This document shows, in pieces, positions 39,569 through 48,023 of a DNA stretch of 64,000 nt. Position 1 is the stretch's first letter. Each line of letters opens with the position of its first letter. The position numbers and the translations under genes were made by a program. The DNA comes from Rhodoferax saidenbachensis (GTDB lineage Bacteria > Pseudomonadota > Gammaproteobacteria > Burkholderiales > Burkholderiaceae_C), in the NCBI RefSeq assembly GCF_001955715.1, contig NZ_CP019239.1, forward strand, positions 3,720,001-3,784,000, in the 5' to 3' direction. The notes below the pieces were generated by a model that did not search any database, was not told where the DNA came from, and was given only the letters and a program-made list of their open reading frames with translations.

Positions 39569-41347
39569 TTAAAACGTTTCCCAGTCTTCATCACCACCCT
39601 TGGCGGGTGCGGGCGCCTTGGGCGTGGGCTTGCTGCTGCCCAGCTGCGGCAGGGGTTTGGTCGTTGGTTTCGCAACGGGTTTGGCCGGTGCTTTGAGGGC
39701 GCTGGGCTGCGGCTTCTTGAAGGCGGGCTTGGGGGCAGAAAAGGTGCTGGTTGCAGCGGATGCTTTGTAGGGCTGCGCGGCCGGTGTGGCGCGGTGCTCT
39801 CCGGGGGCCAATTTGAAGGTGGCAACCACTTGCACCAGCTCGTTGGCCTGGCCCTTGAGGCTGGAGGCAGCGGCGGCCATCTCTTCCACCAGCGCTGCGT
39901 TCTGCTGCGTGGCTTGGTCCATTTGGGTCACAGCTTCGCCGACTTGTGCGACTCCTGTGGCCTGTTCGTTGCTGGCTGCGCTGATCTCGCCCATGATGTC
40001 GGTGACACGTTTGATGCTGCTGACCACCTCGGTCATGGTCACACCGGCTTTGTCAACCAGACTGGTGCCTTGCTCCACGCGGTCCACGCTGGCGCTGATC
40101 AGGGTCTTGATCTCCTTGGCGGCTTCAGCGCTGCGGCCGGCCAGGCTGCGCACTTCAGAGGCCACCACGGCAAAACCGCGGCCCTGTTCACCGGCCCGGG
40201 CGGCTTCGACGGCCGCATTCAGCGCCAGGATGTTGGTCTGGAAGGCAATGCCGTCGATCACACTGATGATGTCGCTGATCTTGCGGCTGGCTTCGTTGAT
40301 GCCCTTCATGGTCTCAACCACCTGGCCCACCACTTCACCGCCCTGGATGGCGACGGTGGATGCGCTCATGGCCAACTGGTTGGCTTGGCGCGCGTTGTCC
40401 GCGTTTTGCTTGACGGTGGAGCTGAGCTCTTCCATGGACGCAGCGGTTTCTTCCAGCGCACTGGCTTGTTGCTCTGTGCGGGCGCTCAGGTCGTTGTTGC
40501 CTTGGGCGATTTCGGAACTGGCGGTGGCGACCGATTCGGAGCCCGTGCGCACGTTGGCGACGACGCGGGCCAGACTGGTGCGCATGCCTTCCATGGCTTG
40601 CAGCAGTTGCGCGGGTTCGTCTTTGCCATCGGATTGCAGTGCGGTAGTCAGGTTGCCTTCGGCGAAGTCATGCGCGGCCGTCACGGCAGAAGCCAGAGGG
40701 CGGGTGATGGAGCGTGTCAACATCACGGCCAACACGGCGCCCAACAGGATGGCAATGCCACCCAGCAGCGCCAAGCGCATCTTGCCGCTGGCCGCATCTG
40801 CGGCAATGCTGGCATTCATGTCGTCAATGCTGGCGCGCTGGAAGTCCAGCACAGCTTTCAGCGCAGCGACATAGGCGGGGCCGACGACGGCAAACTGGGT
40901 GTCGTAAATGCGGGTGGCTTCCTCGTGGTTGCCGGCACGCTTGGCCGCCATCATCGGGTCGCGGGCGCCCAGGTAGGCGGTGCGTGCAGCGTTGAATTTC
41001 TCCAGCAGCGGCTTTTCACCGTCGGTCACCGGCAACTCCGCCAGCGCCTTGACGATTTCATTGCCACGGGCAGTAGAGGCCTTGGCTTCATCGCTGAACA
41101 GCGCTTCCAGTGAGGCGTCGGCACTCTTGGCAATGGCCTTGCCGCGGGTGACACCCACCGCCACGTTGCGCAGTTGCTCGTCCAGCAGCCGCTCCTTGGC
41201 CAGCGGTGTGGCCATCATTTCCTTGACGGCCGCCGAGGTGCTCTCCAGCCGCCAGATGCTGACCAGCAGCATGGTCGCCAACAACAGCAGGATGACTGCA
41301 AAACTGGCCCCCAATCGAGTTCCAACGCGCACATTATTCAGTTTCAT
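39569..41347 (-). CDS. Methyl-accepting chemotaxis protein with CheR-docking tail
   Basis: A 592-residue receptor. Two membrane segments (about residues 12-33 and 192-212) bracket a helical periplasmic domain of four-helix-bundle type, followed by HAMP ([22 protein letters not shown]) and the cytoplasmic signalling domain, whose hairpin tip is [29 protein letters not shown]. The C-terminus is a long Pro/Lys/Ala linker ending in DWETF, the pentapeptide that tethers CheR and CheB in receptors such as Tar and Tsr. The ligand is unknown. It is last in a cheW-MCP-MCP operon and has a terminator. Confidence 0.93.
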   Translation of the reverse strand: MKLNNVRVGTRLGASFAVILLLLATMLLVSIWRLESTSAAVKEMMATPLAKERLLDEQLRNVAVGVTRGKAIAKSADASLEALFSDEAKASTARGNEIVKALAELPVTDGEKPLLEKFNAARTAYLGARDPMMAAKRAGNHEEATRIYDTQFAVVGPAYVAALKAVLDFQRASIDDMNASIAADAASGKMRLALLGGIAILLGAVLAVMLTRSITRPLASAVTAAHDFAEGNLTTALQSDGKDEPAQLLQAMEGMRTSLARVVANVRTGSESVATASSEIAQGNNDLSARTEQQASALEETAASMEELSSTVKQNADNARQANQLAMSASTVAIQGGEVVGQVVETMKGINEASRKISDIISVIDGIAFQTNILALNAAVEAARAGEQGRGFAVVASEVRSLAGRSAEAAKEIKTLISASVDRVEQGTSLVDKAGVTMTEVVSSIKRVTDIMGEISAASNEQATGVAQVGEAVTQMDQATQQNAALVEEMAAAASSLKGQANELVQVVATFKLAPGEHRATPAAQPYKASAATSTFSAPKPAFKKPQPSALKAPAKPVAKPTTKPLPQLGSSKPTPKAPAPAKGGDEDWETF

Positions 41348-41397
41348 CAGATTTCCTTACTGATTTGTTTATGACAATTTCAAATACCTGGAGCTGT

Positions 41398-42966
41398 TCA
41401 GACGCTCGCGGGCAACAGCTCAAATGTAGCCACTACCTTCACCAGCTCCTGCGCCTGCGACTTCAAGCTGGAGGCTGCCGCCGCCATTTCTTCCACCAGT
41501 GCCGCATTTTGCTGTGTCACTTGGTCCATCTGCGAAACCGCTTCACCAATCTGTTCAACACCCTGGCTTTGTTCCGTGCTGGCAGCACTGATCTCCCCCA
41601 TGATATCGGTCACCCGTTGGATGGCACCGACCACTTCGCTCATGGTCATTCCAGCCTGGTCTACCAGCGCACTGCCAGACTCTACTCTCTCTACGCTGGC
41701 GTTGATGAGTAATTTGATCTCTTTGGCAGCCTCGGCGCTGCGCCCGGCCAGGGAGCGTACCTCTGCGGCCACCACGGCAAAGCCACGGCCTTGTTCGCCC
41801 GCCCGCGCGGCTTCCACTGCGGCGTTCAACGCCAGGATGTTGGTCTGGAAGGCAATGCCGTCGATGACGCTGATGATGTCGCTGATCTTGCGGCTGGATT
41901 CGTTGATGCCCTTCATGGTCTCGACGACCTGGCCCACCACCTGGCCGCCTTGAATGGCCACCGTGGATGCGCTTTGTGCCAGTTGGTTGGCCTGACGGGC
42001 GTTGTCGGCGTTTTGTGTGACGGTGGAACTCAGTTCTTCCATGGAGGCGGCGGTTTCTTCGAGCGCACTGGCTTGTTCCTCCGTGCGCCCGGAGAGGTCG
42101 TTATTGCCCTGAGCAATCTGTGCGCTGGCAGCGGCTACGGCTTCGGAGCCTGCACGCACCGAGGACACCACCTTGGACAGACTCTCTTGCATGACTTTGA
42201 GTTGTGCCAGCATGCTGCTGCGGTCACCCGCCTTCAGGTGGATGGTGGTTGCCAGATTGCCATTGGCCACGCTTTGGGCCAGTTGTGCGGCGTCGCTCGG
42301 CTCTCCGCCCAACTGGTGGGTGATGGAACGTGTCACCCACCACGCCAGCACGATGGCCAGCGCCACGCTCAAGGCATTGGCCGACAGCAGCACAGTGCGC
42401 GCCTGTATGTAGTTGGCTTCTGCATCGTGGTATTGCGCCAAGCTGGTGGCTTCCTGCAAAGCAATGTTGTCGTCCAGCGCCTCCTGCCACGCGGTCACGG
42501 CTGGGCCGGCAGAAGCCATCAGCAATTCGCGCGCCTGTGTTTCATTTCCGCCCGTCAGCGCCAACTGGATCACTTTGTCATTCAGGGGCCGGGCGACTTT
42601 GCTGGCCTCCGAGATTTTGAGGCGGTTGGCCTTGCCCTTTTCACTGGCCGGAAAGGCTTCCAGCGCGGTCCATGCCGCGTCGTATTCCGCGCGCGCCTGG
42701 GTGATCTTGCGCATTTCCTGCTCACGGTCGGCCTTGTTGTCGAGCAGGATCACCGTTCGCATCACACGCGAAACAATATGCACGGCTTCGGCCATGTCCT
42801 GGTTGAGCTTGGTCTTGACGTTATTGACCTGCACCACTTCCTGCAGGTTGTTCTGGATATCCGACAGCTTGACGATGGCCAGCGCGGCAGAAATGATCGC
42901 CACCGCGACTACCAGACTGAAGGCCAGGCCCAGTCGGCTGGAGACCCGCATCGTATTGAAATTCAT
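41398..42966 (-). CDS. Methyl-accepting chemotaxis protein
   Basis: A 522-residue receptor with an N-terminal membrane segment, a helical periplasmic domain of the four-helix-bundle type ([22 protein letters not shown]), a second membrane segment near residue 195, a HAMP region and the conserved signalling hairpin [22 protein letters not shown]. Its signalling domain is highly similar to that of the next receptor, so the two arose by duplication and diverged mainly outside the membrane. Unlike the next one it ends without a CheR-docking pentapeptide. Confidence 0.93.
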   Translation of the reverse strand: MNFNTMRVSSRLGLAFSLVVAVAIISAALAIVKLSDIQNNLQEVVQVNNVKTKLNQDMAEAVHIVSRVMRTVILLDNKADREQEMRKITQARAEYDAAWTALEAFPASEKGKANRLKISEASKVARPLNDKVIQLALTGGNETQARELLMASAGPAVTAWQEALDDNIALQEATSLAQYHDAEANYIQARTVLLSANALSVALAIVLAWWVTRSITHQLGGEPSDAAQLAQSVANGNLATTIHLKAGDRSSMLAQLKVMQESLSKVVSSVRAGSEAVAAASAQIAQGNNDLSGRTEEQASALEETAASMEELSSTVTQNADNARQANQLAQSASTVAIQGGQVVGQVVETMKGINESSRKISDIISVIDGIAFQTNILALNAAVEAARAGEQGRGFAVVAAEVRSLAGRSAEAAKEIKLLINASVERVESGSALVDQAGMTMSEVVGAIQRVTDIMGEISAASTEQSQGVEQIGEAVSQMDQVTQQNAALVEEMAAAASSLKSQAQELVKVVATFELLPASV

Positions 42967-42992
42967 GTTGTTCCCTTGGGCATTTAGTGTTG

Positions 42993-43517
42993 TTATTGCA
43001 AAACTTCAGCTGGCACTGCAGTGGTACTGCTGATGAGCAGCTTCTCGATATCCAGAAGAATCAAAGTGCGGTCGTCCAGGGACCCAATCGCTAGAACGTG
43101 CTCGGTGCTGATGGCGGAAGCGAACTGGGGCGCCGGGTGCAGGTTGTCCGGCTCAAAGGTGATCACGTCGGACACGCCGTCCACCACAATCCCCATGACG
43201 TGTTCGCCCACATTGAGAACGATGACCACGGTGAAACCGTCATACACCACATGTTCCATGGAAAACATCAAGCGCATGTCGATGATGGGCACGATCACGC
43301 CACGCAGGTTGATCACCCCTTTGATAAAGGGCTGTGCGTTAGCCATGCGCGTGGGCGGGTCGTAGGAGCGAATTTCCTGCACGCGCAGGATGTCGATGCA
43401 GTACTCCTCCTCTCCGAGCTTGAAGGCCAGGAACTCGGATTTCGACAAGGGCGAGCCATCGGTGCCAGCGGCTGGCGTGGCGGTGACGCCACTGGTGGAT
43501 AGAGGGTTCAGATTCAC
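42993..43517 (-). CDS. cheW: Chemotaxis coupling protein CheW
   Basis: A 174-residue Che[54 protein letters not shown], in pieces, is the canonical family sequence, and [11 protein letters not shown] and ILLDIEKLL close the second subdomain. It couples receptors to CheA. GTG 43517 is preferred because GAAGGA lies six bases upstream; a TTG at 43553 would add 12 residues. It heads the receptor operon. No cheA or cheY is in the window, so the remaining pathway is elsewhere. Confidence 0.94.
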   Translation of the reverse strand: MNLNPLSTSGVTATPAAGTDGSPLSKSEFLAFKLGEEEYCIDILRVQEIRSYDPPTRMANAQPFIKGVINLRGVIVPIIDMRLMFSMEHVVYDGFTVVIVLNVGEHVMGIVVDGVSDVITFEPDNLHPAPQFASAISTEHVLAIGSLDDRTLILLDIEKLLISSTTAVPAEVLQ

Positions 43518-43559
43518 AGGATTTCCTTCAGGGTGGGAGGTGAAAAGTTGCAAGGTCTC

Positions 43560-44036
43560 TCAAACGCAGCAGAAGAAGCGCAGCGCCCTTGCTGCACCGT
43601 GTACACATCCAAAATCCCCTGCGATCAGCGCCAACGGCGGGTTGCCGTTCAGCAGGGTGTTGGGTTCGACAAACCATTTCGCCAAATCCCAACCATCCAG
43701 TGCGGCAGACAGTTCATCAATCAGGATTTGCACGTCGGGCCGCACGCTCTGGCTGCCCGCTTCGAACTGGAAGAAAGGCAACCAGATTTCCTCGCGCCAC
43801 ACAAAACTCACCACACGCCGCGTGGCGATATTTCGGGCTAGCTGCAGGTAGTCCGTGGCGGTGGGCTTCGCGGCCATATCTCCGCCCCGCACCAGCCCGG
43901 CTGTAGCGCGATAGGCAGACAACAGATGCAAGAAATCTTCATCGCGCAGCGCGTCGACGGGCTGTGTCACGCTGGGCCGGATGCGCTGCGCAGCCCCTTG
44001 CGGGCATGCATGCGGGAAAACGGAAGCCTGTCGCAT
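43560..44036 (-). CDS. Hypothetical protein with Xre/MbcA/ParS-like C-terminal motif
   Basis: A 158-residue protein preceded by AAAGGTGA. Its end, KWFVEPNTLLNGNPPLALIAGDFGCVHGAAR, follows the pattern of the toxin-binding domain of MbcA/ParS-type antitoxins (FxxPNxxLxGxxPxxL), although no RES-family toxin gene is next to it. The N-terminal half is helical with no hallmark. The gene lies 42 bases upstream of cheW in the same direction, so it is probably co-transcribed with chemotaxis genes, an odd place for an antitoxin. Assignment is tentative. Confidence 0.55.
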   Translation of the reverse strand: MRQASVFPHACPQGAAQRIRPSVTQPVDALRDEDFLHLLSAYRATAGLVRGGDMAAKPTATDYLQLARNIATRRVVSFVWREEIWLPFFQFEAGSQSVRPDVQILIDELSAALDGWDLAKWFVEPNTLLNGNPPLALIAGDFGCVHGAARALRFFCCV

Positions 44037-44213
44037 AGGTCACCTTTGGGTGGGCTGGTGACTGCATATTGCGCACGCTCCGTTTCACCGATATTTCAGC
44101 CTTTCTGCGCTTTATTTCACTTGTAGGCGTGAATTCGGTGCCGCGCGGGCATGGCGGCATGGTCTCCTGCCACAGAGAAGCAGGCTCCTCGCCCCGCGCG
44201 TCCAGCGGCGGTT

Positions 44214-44229
44214 GATTACAGATGTAATC
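44214..44229. promoter_or_regulatory. Perfect inverted repeat upstream of the receiver/kinase operon
   Basis: GATTACAGATGTAATC is a 7-bp perfect inverted repeat around two bases, in the 280-base divergent gap between the MbcA-like gene and the receiver gene, 88 bases before the latter's start. The form suits a dimeric regulator, but which one is unknown. Nothing else recognisable was seen in the gap. Confidence 0.35.
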
Positions 44230-44316
44230 TGCAGCCCAGACCTGAAATCGATGCGGAATAAACGTCAGCGCTAATGAATGAGGACAGCGCGCCTGACGCT
44301 TGACACGAGTTGGACT

Positions 44317-44673
44317 ATGACGAAAATTGTGGTGATTGAAGAGGATTTGGCCATGCAGGCCTTGCTGATTGAGTGGCTGGACTCTGCAGGTTATGTTGTC
44401 GAAAGCTGTGATCTGGCGCACATACCCACCCAAACTGCACTGATTGTTGCCAGCGTGATGAACCTGCGCGGCCTGGGTGCCATCGAACTCAAGGCCTTGC
44501 GCAGGAAATTTCCGGGCATTCCGGTGGTAGCGCTTTCCGGGCAACTGGGGCGCAGCCTTTCGCGCCGCTCCGAAACGGCAAAGTCGCTCGGTGTAGAGGC
44601 TTTGCTGGCAAAACCACTGTCCAGCACTGAACTCTTAGACGCTGTGTCAAAAGCACTCGCACATGCCCACTAG
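44317..44673 (+). CDS. Degenerate response-regulator receiver domain protein
   Basis: A 118-residue stand-alone receiver-like protein. The acidic pair (VVIEEDLAMQ) and the conserved Lys (LAKPL, Lys99) are kept, but the phosphorylated Asp expected near residue 45 is missing: the strand reads ALIVASVMNLRG. It should therefore not be phosphorylated in the usual way and may act by protein contact. ATG 44317 begins the homology. The stop overlaps the start of the hybrid kinase gene by 11 bases, implying coupled expression. Confidence 0.78.
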   Translation: MTKIVVIEEDLAMQALLIEWLDSAGYVVESCDLAHIPTQTALIVASVMNLRGLGAIELKALRRKFPGIPVVALSGQLGRSLSRRSETAKSLGVEALLAKPLSSTELLDAVSKALAHAH

Positions 44674-47203
44674 AACCCAAGGCGGCCAACACTTGCGCCT
44701 GCGCATCATCGCGATCGGCGCGCTGGTCATTTCTGCGCTGGTGGGCTCGGCGGTTTACGACAGTTGGCAGTTGCATGAGCAACTGAAGGCCTGGAACTAC
44801 CGGGCGCTGGGCAATCTGGCGCGGGCCCTGTCCAGCGAAGCCAACCGCAATTTCCAAAGCGTGGACCTGCTGCTGATGGATACCGCCGTCTGGTACCAGG
44901 ATGCAGCACTCAAAGCGACACCCACCGAGATCGAACAGGCGCTCTCCGCACGCGTCACTGGTTTGGGCCAGGTGAGTGTGCTGACCATTGTGGATGCCCA
45001 GGGGATGCAGAGGTATCGCTCACGGGATACGGGGAGACCTCTGACCAATGTGGCGGACCGCCCGTATTTCACAACACAGCGGGACGCTCAATTCAGTGGC
45101 CTATACATCAATGAGCCCATCGTCACCCGCTCGGAGGCGCTCCCTGCACTCGTCATGTCGCGGCGACTCAACGACGCCAAAGGCGGCTTTGCCGGAGTAG
45201 TCACCGCCATCGTGACCCTGGATGAGTTTCGGGACATGTACTCGACCTTCCAGATGAACGAAGGCAGCTCGCTGCTGCTAACACTGGACGATGGAACCCT
45301 GGTGGCGCGCAATCCCGTCATTCCGGGGTTGAAGAACGATGCAAAATTTCCGGAACTCGCACTCTTCAAAAGCGGTGATGCGGTCGACCGCGTCATCAGC
45401 CCCCTGGACGGCAGAGCCAAATTTGTCGCCGCATTGCCCGTCGGCAACCACCCACTGATCATTGCCATCACGCGCGACGAAGCGGATGCACTGGCGCCCT
45501 GGGTAACGGAGATGCGCAGCGCGGCGATCCGTACCACCTTGTTGTCACTCCTCATCATCTTCACGATCCATGGGCTGCTGCGCCAGCTTCGTAAAGTTTC
45601 GCTTGGCGAACAGGCGCTGCGAGAGAGTGAGGAGCGTTACGCCATGACCATGGACGCGGCCAATAGCGGACACGCAGAATGGAACATCAAGAGCGATAGC
45701 ATTTTTCTGTCGGAAAAGTGGCGCACGCTGCACGGACTGGCAACCGGCGAACCCATATCCACCATTCGTGAACTCATTGCCGCCGTCCCGATGCACGAAG
45801 AGGATCGCCTCCCAACCAAGGAGGCGCTCGACGAGCACCTGGCCGGAAAATCCCGTTGCATCGAGGTGGAGTACCGGGTGCTCCATGCAGACAATAAATG
45901 GCGCTGGATCCATGCGCGAGCCAAAAGTCTTATGGACGCGCAGAACAGGCCACTGCGCATCTACTGCGCCGTGGCAGACGTCACAGAACGGCATGAGGCG
46001 CTGGCAGCCAAACTGGAACTGGAAAGACGCCTGCAACAAACCCAGCGCCTTGAGTCCCTGGGCACGCTGGCGGGCGGGATCGCCCATGACTTCAACAACA
46101 TCCTGGGGGCAATTCTGGGTTTTGGCGAAATGGCGCATCAGAAGGCACCGCCCGGTACCGACATGCATCGGCACCTGAGCCGCGTCATGCAAGCGGGAGA
46201 CCGTGCCCGCCTGTTGGTGCGGCGAATATTGGACTTCAGCCGCAGCGGCGTGGCGGACCACACACCGGTTCACATCCAGTCCGTGGTGGAGGAGGCTGTC
46301 TCCATGCTCTCGCCCGTTATTCCAGTGGGTGTCCGCTTGCGCAGCGAACTGGCGGCCGGAAATGCGGCCGTGATGGGTGACGCCACCCAGCTCTACCAGG
46401 TGGCCACTAACCTGTGCACCAATGCGCTGCAAGCCGTGGGAGACGCGGGTGCCATCACCGTGCGGCTGTATCACCAGGACGTGGCAGCAGACAAGGCGCT
46501 GGTGCTGGGCAGCCTCTCCGTCGGCGCCTATGTCTGTCTGGAGATTACGGACACCGGCCCTGGGATGGCGCCGCATGTGCTGCAGTCCATGTTTAACCCG
46601 TTTTTCACCACAAAAAAAGGGAACGAAGGTACGGGCCTGGGCCTGTCCGTGGTGCACGGTGTTGTGGCGGACCACGGCGGTGCGATTGACGTGGCATCGG
46701 CGCTCGGCAAAGGCACGACCATGTACATCTGGCTACCGATCGAGGGAAGCGGTGTACCCCACTTTCCGCCATCCCCCTTGCGCCTCACTCAGGGCCAGGG
46801 GCAGACCGTCATGGTGGTGGACGACGAAGCCGCCTTGGTGGAACTTACCGAAGAGCTGTTGGCCAGCCTGGGCTACGAGCCCGTCGGCTTCAGCAACGCC
46901 GAAGCCGCCCTGGCGGCTTTCCAGGCCAGCCCCAACGGATTTGATGCCGTGTTGAGCGACGAGATGTTGCCAGGCATGTCAGGGAGCGAACTGGCGGCAC
47001 GGTTGCGCGCCCTCCGCGCAACCGTGCCTATCATTCTCATGAGTGGAAAAATCACACCCGATCTGGAAGCAGGTGTACGCGACGGCGGAATAGACCTGCT
47101 CCTGCACAAACCGCTGCAGTTGGGGGAAATCGCCGATGCGCTGCAGCGCGTGGTGGCGGTGAACGCGCGGGACGGCGATGTTACATTCGCCAAGGAAAAT
47201 TAA
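44663..47203 (+). CDS. Hybrid sensor histidine kinase with periplasmic sensor, PAS and receiver domains
   Basis: An 846-residue membrane kinase. Residues about 12-30 and 290-310 are membrane segments bracketing a periplasmic dCache-like sensor (RYRSRDTGRPLTNVADRPYF). A PAS/PAC region follows (RYAMTMDAANSGHAEWNI), then the dimerisation helix with the phosphorylated His in GGIAHDFNNILGA, an ATPase domain (N-box NLCTNALQAVGD, DTGPGMAPH, GTGLGLSVVHG) and a C-terminal receiver (MVVDDEAALVEL, LSDEMLPGMSG). It sits between a degenerate receiver and an OmpR-type regulator and probably forms a phosphorelay with the latter. Confidence 0.92.
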   Translation: MPTRTQGGQHLRLRIIAIGALVISALVGSAVYDSWQLHEQLKAWNYRALGNLARALSSEANRNFQSVDLLLMDTAVWYQDAALKATPTEIEQALSARVTGLGQVSVLTIVDAQGMQRYRSRDTGRPLTNVADRPYFTTQRDAQFSGLYINEPIVTRSEALPALVMSRRLNDAKGGFAGVVTAIVTLDEFRDMYSTFQMNEGSSLLLTLDDGTLVARNPVIPGLKNDAKFPELALFKSGDAVDRVISPLDGRAKFVAALPVGNHPLIIAITRDEADALAPWVTEMRSAAIRTTLLSLLIIFTIHGLLRQLRKVSLGEQALRESEERYAMTMDAANSGHAEWNIKSDSIFLSEKWRTLHGLATGEPISTIRELIAAVPMHEEDRLPTKEALDEHLAGKSRCIEVEYRVLHADNKWRWIHARAKSLMDAQNRPLRIYCAVADVTERHEALAAKLELERRLQQTQRLESLGTLAGGIAHDFNNILGAILGFGEMAHQKAPPGTDMHRHLSRVMQAGDRARLLVRRILDFSRSGVADHTPVHIQSVVEEAVSMLSPVIPVGVRLRSELAAGNAAVMGDATQLYQVATNLCTNALQAVGDAGAITVRLYHQDVAADKALVLGSLSVGAYVCLEITDTGPGMAPHVLQSMFNPFFTTKKGNEGTGLGLSVVHGVVADHGGAIDVASALGKGTTMYIWLPIEGSGVPHFPPSPLRLTQGQGQTVMVVDDEAALVELTEELLASLGYEPVGFSNAEAALAAFQASPNGFDAVLSDEMLPGMSGSELAARLRALRATVPIILMSGKITPDLEAGVRDGGIDLLLHKPLQLGEIADALQRVVAVNARDGDVTFAKEN

Positions 47204-47246
47204 CAGCCCCCTGACACGTGCCTGTCGCCCTATTTCTTTCGATCCC

Positions 47247-47975
47247 ATGAAGCCACACATTCTTGTCGTTGACGATGACCCCGCCTTGCGGGAACTGCTG
47301 GAGGAATACCTCGGCGACAACGAGCTGCGGGTCACTGCAGTGGCCAACGGGGATGCGATGAAGAAGGCGCTGGATGAATCTGTCGTCGACCTGGTGGTGA
47401 TAGATCTGCGCCTGAATGGCGAAGATGGCATGCAACTGGCCCGCGGACTGCGTGAAAAAAGTGCGATCCCGGTCATCATCATCACAGGAAGGCAGGAAGA
47501 AGCGGACCGCGTCATGGGCCTGGAGATGGCCGCCGACGATTACGTCACCAAACCCTTCAGCAACCGTGAACTGCTGGCCAGAATACGCGCGGTGTTGCGC
47601 CGCTACCAGCTCAATCCGACGGAGCTCTCCCATGCCACTTCCGAGACCAAACGGCGGGCCTATCGCTTCGCAGGCTGGGAGTTGAACGTGCTGTTGCGGC
47701 GGCTCACCACCCCCAACGGGGAACGCGTGGAATTGAGCAACGGCGAGTTCAATCTACTGCTGGCATTCTGTGAAGCACCACGGCGGGTCTTGTCCAGAGA
47801 CCGGCTTCTGGAACTGTCGCGTTTGCACGGTGCAGAAGTCTATGACCGCTCCATTGATGTTTCGATACTGAGGCTGCGCAGAAAAATTGAGGAGAACGCC
47901 GCTGAGCCCCGCTACATCAAGACGGAACGGGGTGCTGGCTACCTTTTCGATACCGATGTCGACATTCTGAGTTGA
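47247..47975 (+). CDS. OmpR-family response regulator
   Basis: A 242-residue regulator. The receiver has ILVVDDDPALREL, the phosphoacceptor Asp in VVIDLRLNGEDG and the Lys in VTKPF; the C-terminal winged helix shows LSNGEFNLLLAFCEAPRRVLSRDRLL and SIDVSILRLRRKIEENAAEPRYIKTERGAGYLF in pieces. It should bind DNA as a dimer when phosphorylated by the kinase encoded 43 bases upstream. ATG 47247 is selected over the longer frame, which begins inside the preceding gene. Confidence 0.93.
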   Translation: MKPHILVVDDDPALRELLEEYLGDNELRVTAVANGDAMKKALDESVVDLVVIDLRLNGEDGMQLARGLREKSAIPVIIITGRQEEADRVMGLEMAADDYVTKPFSNRELLARIRAVLRRYQLNPTELSHATSETKRRAYRFAGWELNVLLRRLTTPNGERVELSNGEFNLLLAFCEAPRRVLSRDRLLELSRLHGAEVYDRSIDVSILRLRRKIEENAAEPRYIKTERGAGYLFDTDVDILS

Positions 47976-48023
47976 TGGCGGAAGTGCAACAACCGGTGTG
48001 CCGCGGGGCAACCGGCCGCTGCT

